DNA from: Adiantum capillus-veneris
Lineage: Eukaryota; Streptophyta; Polypodiopsida; Polypodiales; Pteridaceae
Length of the DNA stretch: 60,000 bases
Direction of reading: 5' to 3'
Assembly (NCBI GenBank): GCA_014529385.2
Contig: CM043964.1
Location: 106,706,087 to 106,766,086, forward strand
In this document: positions 54,200-60,000 of the stretch, in pieces
Layout: every line of letters begins with the position of its first letter
How positions within the stretch are numbered: position 1 is the first letter of the stretch
Program-made: the position numbers and the translations under genes
Notes under the pieces: generated by a model
Databases searched by the model: none
What the model saw: the letters and a program-made list of their open reading frames with translations, nothing else
Told to the model about the DNA's origin: nothing

Positions 54200-55090
54200 A
54201 TCTTCATTTGTTGCCTGACATCTCAGTCAATGATCGCCTCAATGGTCCGCTGCATACGCAACTATCGGTAAAGGTCTCCGTACTCATTATTGTACCATGT
54301 ATTATGTGGCATAGTCCTTTTGGGGGGGGGGGGGGGTACGGGAAAGAGCTAATGGCCAATGTCTGAAGACGGATGTGATGTGGGAGGTGAGCACAGATAG
54401 TGGTGTAGAGGGGTGGATTAAAAGGAGTTAGGTGGGTGGCCTCTCTGGAACCCATGATATAATCCATGGTACTCTCCCCCCCCAGTTGTAACTCCATGTG
54501 GTATGCATGTCAGCCCTCTTGAAGTGGGTCACTCGGCCATCCTGTTATAAATAAGGAGACGGTGCCTAGAGCCTAATCTGAGTAAATGGTGGCTGTACTC
54601 TGTGATGCGGACCGTGTCTGTTGAATCTCTCATGGTAGTCTCCTCTTGTGTGGTGTGTAGTGCCACTGGGTCCTCTATGCCGTATGTCTCGCAATGGTCG
54701 CAACTTGTCCTAGCATTGAAGTCTCCCATAAGGAAAACTTCCCCGGATGTAGAGTACTCAATGATCTCATCTGATAGGCATGGGTATGGGGATGTTTTGT
54801 CCTCCCTCCGCCTCTCCATTTTTGTAGTAGCAAATTTGGAGCTTGAAGGGGGGGGAGTAGCAGAGGGCAATGTAAATGATCCTCTCCCGTGATAGTTCAA
54901 TGTGAATCCAAAGGTAGCGGTAGCGGGCCAGCGGGTCCCGTGCTACTATCTGTATCCTGCTTTGGAGTCCCTATCTAAAGAGTATAGCCACCCCACCTGA
55001 CCCTCGCATAGTGTGCTTGCGAGTATTCCCTCGATGTGAGGACTCCCATGCGAGTAAACTCCGTTCTGGGCTCTCATGTGTCTCTGTTAG
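54200..55090 (-). pseudogene. LINE AP-type endonuclease, main part
   Basis: ILLTETHESPER (catalytic Glu of the QE/TE motif), RGSGGVAILFR and EVFLMGDFNART are the landmarks of the exonuclease-endonuclease-phosphatase fold that nicks target DNA. STMDYIMGS near 54450 is the later S-DY-type block. Frames change near 54530 and 54900. Confidence 0.75.
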
Positions 55091-55095
55091 GAGAA

Positions 55096-55916
55096 TGTCA
55101 CAAACTGATGACGTGTCAAAGCCTTGGAAAATAAAGTCAACTTGTAGATGCCGGTTGAGGGGCCTAAACCCTAAGGAGAACAAGTAACAGAAGAAGAAGT
55201 CCTACCAACTTATGGGGACCCTGTCCGATGGGGCCCCAGGTGACATAAAGGATTAAAATAAAGCAGGACTCTCACACACACACACACACACAGAGACTTG
55301 CGGCAGATTTCGGAAAATTGCGTTGACATGATGACGTGGCAGGTTGGACGGATTTCCGCGTTTTGCACTGATTGATGACGTGGCAATTGTACGGATTTCC
55401 GTAAATTACGTTGGCAGCTTTTTGGTATTGCTTTTGGACCAGGAGCTTTTGAGTTTGAAGGCTTTTCATGTAAAGTGCTTTATATAAGCCAAGGGCCTTT
55501 AAATATGTGCTAAGGGCTCATTCTCTGGCATGCTTCCTGGAGAAGGTGTAGAGTCTGGGGTACCGGCTTGTACTTTGTTGATGCAATATAAAGAAATACC
55601 GAAAGGAGCGCCAAGGTTTGGGGCCAAAACTCTCTGGGGTGGAATTCCGCCACTTCGTGTCGCGTGTCGTCTCTCTCTCTCTCTCTCTCTCAGTTTAATT
55701 GTTAATGAAGTGCTAATGTAAAGTGCTTTATATAAGCCAAGGGCCTTTAAATATGTGCTAAGGGCTCATTCTCTGGCATGCTTCGTGGAGAAGGTGTAGA
55801 GTCTGGGGTACCGGCTTGTACTTTGTTGATGCAATATAAAGAAATACCGAAAGGAGCACCAAGCTTTGGGGCCAAAACTCTCTGGGGTGGAATTCCGCCA
55901 CTTCGTGTCGCGTGTC

Positions 55917-55965
<49 letters not shown>

Positions 55966-57115
55966 ATTGTTAATGAAGTGCTAAAAGTCTGTTCAGTCTG
56001 TTCTTTTCTATTGACACATGGTGCCCGTCTTGTGACAGTGGTATCAGAGCATCAGGCGTGTGCTTTTCTAAAAGCATACTGGTCCTACCATGGAGCGTCA
56101 GAGCAAGATTGCACTTTCAAAAGTTCATTGGAAATTTTATCTTCGTGCTCCGACCCCGGAGCAAGATTGCACTTTCAAAAGTTCATTGAAAATTTTATCT
56201 TCGTGCTCCGACCTTGGCCTTATTAGCCACTCCCACCCTTACTTCATCGCGCATCGGGCGCGCTCCTGTCTTCATCGCTCATGTCTTACAGGGCATAAGC
56301 CATAAAGATCACTTGCAAGAGAAGGATCCAGGATTTGTTTCGAGTCATTGTTTTTTTTCTCAAAAGCAGTGCCATGTAGATGTTGATGTCTATAGCTACC
56401 AAGCCGCACACTTCCAAGGACTTGGCAAGCTTTCAAGAAAATTTTTGCCCGAAGTTGTATTGTTTCTAACATCTTTCTTCGGAGTGCAACTTCTGGCAAA
56501 GTAGGGTATCCCGAAATGCTTGCCATGGAAACCCTAGCAGATTATAACTTGAAGTTTCTCGACATCTCCCAGTAGATGTCTCTTCACGATCAGATGACCT
56601 TGGAGGTCTAGTGCGATTGCTATTATCGCCGCCAAAGAAACACTATTTGTCCTAGAGCTGATGGACCATGCTGTGCTCGGCTACGACCCTATGGAATGAA
56701 CCTAACCCTAAATTTTTGGTGCAGGTTTCAAGTTGGAAAGTCAGTCGACTTTTCGAGCTTGACTGATGTCAAGATTGCTTTCTAAGTTTGTGTACGGATT
56801 TTCGCGTTTTGCGTTGACTGATGACGTGGCAGCTATACGGATTTCCGTAAATTACGCTGGTAGCTTTTTGGCATTGCTTTTGGACCAGGAGCTTTTGAGT
56901 TTGAAGGCTTTTCATGTAAACTGCTTTTCATAGGCCAAGGGCCTTTAAATATGTGCTAAGGGCTCATTCTCTGGCATGCTTCCTGGAGAAGGTGCAAAGT
57001 CTGGAGTACCGGCTTGTACTGGGTTGATGCAATATAAAGAAATACCGAAAGGGGCGCCAAGGTTTGGGGCCAATACTCTCTGGGGTGGAATTCCGCCATT
57101 CCGTGTCGCGTGTCG

Positions 57116-57149
<34 letters not shown>

Positions 57150-57229
57150 TCAGTTCAATTGTTATTGAAGTGCTAAAAGTCTGTTCAGTCTGTTCTTTTC
57201 TATTGGCACATGGTGCCTGTCTTGTGACA
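55096..57229 (+). mobile_element. element K: short non-autonomous LTR element
   Basis: LTR1 55096-56037 and an LTR2 remnant about 56793-57229. Primer site TGGTATCAGAGC is at 56039-56050; perfect TSD GAGAA (55091-55095 and 57230-57234). The internal part of about 750 bp codes for nothing recognisable and has a 58-bp tandem repeat (56101-56158, 56159-56216). Removing K rejoins the LINE endonuclease (QDLIL then LTETHE). Confidence 0.88.
55469..55964 (+). repeat. 248-bp tandem duplication inside LTR1 of element K
   Basis: Units start TGTAAAGTGC at 55469 and 55717. Each carries the TTTAAATATG TATA-like box, AAAGAAATACCGAAAGGAGC and a CT array (55671-55691; 55919-55959). LTR2 has a single copy. 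Confidence 0.9.
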
Positions 57230-57454
57230 GAGAATGAGGTCTTGTCGTCTCATCACCTCCTCAAGTCTGTTTGGGTGTGTCCATAGATCCCCGTTGCAGT
57301 TCCAGACTGCAATGTGGATCTCCTCATGTGTCTCATTATTCATAGGCCGCGAGTCCCTATGCGATGGTCTTGCCATCGATGATGACCCTACCATCTCGGT
57401 ATACTGCCTTCTTCCCTTCCTTGTGAGCTTTTTTGACTCTAGGCATGCATGCAT
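57200..57454 (-). pseudogene. LINE endonuclease, N-terminal part
   Basis: HIAVWNCNGDLW provides the conserved Asn of the first endonuclease motif, followed by RLEEVMRRQDLIL, where element K is inserted. The residues after that (to 57200) are LTR sequence. The frame overlaps the end of ORF1. Confidence 0.7.
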
Positions 57455-58150
57455 GGTGGTGGTCTTGTCGCATCTTTGTTAGGTCGTCGTCAAGGTAGAT
57501 AGGTGAGCCTTCTAGCCCTCTCAAGATGGTCCTCTTTTGGATGAATGAGGTTCGGGATTCCTCGAAGGGGAATTGGAGGATGAGGGATCTTTTGTGTAGG
57601 TCTTTGCCGGCTCTAGCTTCGTACATAAGGCTTTCCCATCACTCTCCGGTGTAGATCCCTCCTCTTCTTTGATGCCTGTCACTTGTATATTGAGGTGGTG
57701 GGCTTGTCGCATCTTCTCTTCCTCGATGGTTGTGTGGATGATTAGCGCCTCATCTGTTTGGGTTTCCGCTCTCGTCTCTTTTTTGATATTCTTCTTGACT
57801 ACTTCGAGCCATCCTTCCTTGGTGGCCTCTAGTTTGTTGTCGATGCTCGCCGTGAGAGCCTTGGTGATCTCCTCCTTGAGGGCTTCCTTGGCTTCCGCTT
57901 TGATCTCTCCTTCTTCAAGGGTGAGGGATACGATAGAAGCACGAAAGAGTTCGATTTGCTCCTTTAATTCTTCCATTCCTCTTTCTCCTTCTCTCTCTCC
58001 TCCACCTTTCATGCTTCCTTCTCCTTGGTCAAGCCTTCGACCTCTTTCTCCAGCTTGTGTAGGCGGTTGGAGATGTCATTGAGGGTGTCCGCCAAGTAGG
58101 CCGTCACCTTCTCATCGGGCTTGGCCACCTCCCTTCGCGTTCTTCGGCAT
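57357..58150 (-). pseudogene. LINE ORF1 (RNA-binding, coiled coil)
   Basis: Start MPKNAKGGGQAR at 58150. A stop and frame change lead to YLADTLNDISNRLHKLEKEV (coiled coil), another change to the 163-residue frame 58012-57521 (LTLEEGEIKAEAKEALKEEI, then LNIQVTGIKEEEG, an RRM-like first strand), and the C-terminal RTILRGLEGSPIYLDDDLT in frame 57626-57357. This order is that of L1-type ORF1 proteins, which bind element RNA. Confidence 0.7.
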
Positions 58151-58208
58151 GTCGATGATTTTTGGGGGGTGGGGGTGCTTCAACTTCGTACCCTCAGAAG
58201 CGGAGAGA

Positions 58209-58222
<14 letters not shown>

Positions 58223-58273
<51 letters not shown>
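58223..58273 (+). repeat. (GA)n array directly before the PPR start codon
   Basis: 51 bp of GA after a GT tract; the last A-G pair abuts the ATG at 58274. On the sense strand it is GA, as in the Replitron-like leaders. It could act as a GAGA-type promoter or 5' UTR element. Confidence 0.9.
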
Positions 58274-58278
<5 letters not shown>

Positions 58279-60000
58279 CACTTTTTTGTTGATCAGACAG
58301 ATTACGGGTGATGCTTTTGTTAGCTCTTTAGAAGCATGGGCGGTAGATAATAATGTCAAAGATGTGCCTAGCGTGATGGAGCGAGGATGGTATGATCTGG
58401 GTGCTTATTTTTCTTGCGTCCTACAGAAGACGATACGCAACAAAGATTTGAAATATGGAAGGAGAACACATGCAATTATTAGTCTAATTGGGTTTGAAAC
58501 AGTTGATCTTCTAGGAAGCTTACTAATTCAGATGTTTGCTTCTGGTGGGAGTTTAACAGAAGCTGATCAAGTGTTTAGAAGACTACCAAGGGCAGGCTGC
58601 CTTTCACTGTGTGCCATCATCTGTTCTTACACGAAGTTTGGGCAAGCAATTCAGGCCATCATTCTATTTTTTCGAGCATGTCAGTCAGCTATGGAGCAGG
58701 ATGGACACACTATCGCTGCAGTTTTAAAGGCATGTAGCATTTTAGCAGCTTTGCCAGAGGGCAAGGCAATTCATGGCTATATTTTGGAACAGGGCTTTGA
58801 TGCGGATGTTTTCATCATAAATTGTCTAGTATCTTTGTATGCGCAATGTGGTTGCCTTGAGGATGCATATAGACTTTTTGAAAGATATTCAAGGTTGGAG
58901 CTAGTAACCTGGAGTGTCTTGATTGGTCAGTACACAAAGCTCGGTCGTGGTCATGAAGCTTTACAACTGTACTTGCAAATGTTGCGACAAGGGCTAAGGC
59001 CAGACAATGTGATTTTCACAATAGTGTTCAATGCATGTGCAAGTGTCACAAGCATTACGCAAGGAATGCTAGTTCATGACCAATTCATCCAAAATGGTCT
59101 CAGACCAGATTGTCCTTTTGAGAACTCTTTGGTTGACATGTACGCAAAATGTGGAAGCCTTGAAGATGCACGCCACACTTTCTTGAACTCTCAGCATCGG
59201 GATGTGGTGGCTTGTAGTTCTATGATGAATGGTTTTACCCAGCATGGTCGACCTCAAGAGGCCCTTGAGCTCTTCTGGGAAATGCAAAAGGAGGGTGTGC
59301 AGCCTAATTGTTTCACTCTTGCATGTGCATTGAAAGCATGTTCAGACTCAGGTGACTTATGGCAAGCTAAATTAATCCATGCACACATTGTTTGTTCTTG
59401 TAATGATGTTGATAACTTTGTTAGGAGCACACTTGTAAACTTGTATTCCAAGTGTGGGAGTATTGAAGATGCCCATAACGTCTTTGCAAAATTGGCCACG
59501 CGACGTTCTGTGGACTGGAGTATGATGATATCTGGGTCTGCTATACAGAAGCATGGCCAAGAGACTGTTCATGTCGCGGACTTGATGCAGGAGGAGGGTC
59601 TGAATTTGGATAGAATCTCCTTCACGGACATGCTGAAAGCATGTACGAGGTCCATGATTGGTGAGGCAAAATTGATACATTCACAGATAATCGAGAGCGG
59701 TTTTGAGTGTGAAAAATTTGTTGGGGCTTCCTTGATTGATACCTATTCAAGATGCGGAATCCTTGAGGATGCTCGTAGGGTTTTCAACCAACTCTCAGGT
59801 AAAGATGTTGTAATATGGGGAATCATGATGACAGGCTACCTGGAGTCTGGTTTGAGCCAAGAAGTCCTAAATTTAATGCGCGCTTTACAGGAGGGTGGAG
59901 TTGTCGAACCGAATCACATTATCATGGTTTCTGCTCTGAAAGCATGCTCTATTCTAGTTGCACTGGATGAGGGGAGGTTGATCCATTGTGCTGCGTTGGA
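58274..60000 (+). CDS. PLS-class pentatricopeptide repeat protein, 3' end beyond the window
   Basis: An uninterrupted frame of 575 codons, starting MATFLLIRQITGDAF and still open at 60000. PPR proteins bind single-stranded organellar RNA, one base per repeat, and the PLS class mostly directs RNA editing in plastids or mitochondria. Repeats with alternating lengths are visible from about residue 95: CLVSLYAQCGCLEDAYRLFE, VTWSVLIGQYTKLGRGHEAL, SLVDMYAKCGSLEDARHTF, STLVNLYSKCGSIEDAHNVF and SLIDTYSRCGILEDARRVFN, each followed by a helix pair and ACS...G..IH linkers. The E and DYW parts, if present, lie outside. No intron is needed. The frame stays open upstream through the GA and GT tracts, so the start is the first good ATG, not proven. 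It is the only clear host gene. Confidence 0.9.

Larger units (their letters stand above)
53896..58150 (-). mobile_element. LINE (non-LTR retrotransposon), split by element K
   Basis: Order on the minus strand: ORF1 (58150-57357), start of the endonuclease (57454-57230), element K (55096-57229), rest of the endonuclease (55090-54200). No reverse transcriptase is present; the element is cut at about 53896. The 5' end lies about 120 bp from the PPR start codon, on the opposite strand. Confidence 0.75.

Overview
This is nuclear DNA of a land plant with a large, repeat-rich genome, most likely a non-seed plant such as a homosporous fern. The evidence is the plant-type Ty3/gypsy elements with initiator-tRNA-Met primer sites, a hAT transposon, a LINE, a PLS-class PPR gene, and three copies of an HUH-endonuclease transposon of Replitron type, a group known to be abundant in non-seed plants. 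The species is inferred, not shown. I see no rRNA, intact tRNA, CRISPR array or bacterial-style operon.

Layout. 1-14.9 kb: a Replitron-like copy on the minus strand (696-3090), a decayed Ty3/gypsy element with two RNase H domains (about 3440-9763), and a tandem duplication of about 2.8 kb (8599-11405 and 11406-14240) that carries one LTR-like segment plus one Replitron-like insertion per unit. 14.9-17 kb: LTR remnants, (GA)n arrays and a perfect 17-bp-arm palindrome. 17-49 kb: a nest of transposons whose order can be read from target-site duplications (TSDs). Element E (minus gypsy) was entered by F (plus), F's LTR by C (19179-35008, TSD TGATG), C by D (21481-29846) and by a 986-bp non-autonomous hAT (30565-31550). 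D's LTR was entered by a 3.6-kb hAT (22129-25771, TSD GCACGAAT). F's gag was entered by G, and G by a solo LTR (38476-40441, TSD ATCAA) and by H (40465-48360, TSD ACGAG). H received two solo LTRs and one MITE. 49-58 kb: LTR elements I and J, then a minus-strand LINE split by a short LTR element K (55096-57229, TSD GAGAA). 58.3-60 kb: the only clear host gene, a PPR protein gene that is open to the window edge.

Almost all transposon genes are broken. Coding capacity that looks largely intact belongs to the hAT transposase (exons 1-3), one copy of the small coiled-coil ORF of the Replitron-like element, long parts of D pol, and the PPR gene. Long (GA/CT)n arrays recur in the transcribed leaders or LTRs of many unrelated elements and immediately before the PPR start codon. 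All statements on ancestry and domains come from reading the sequence by eye; no database search was run.
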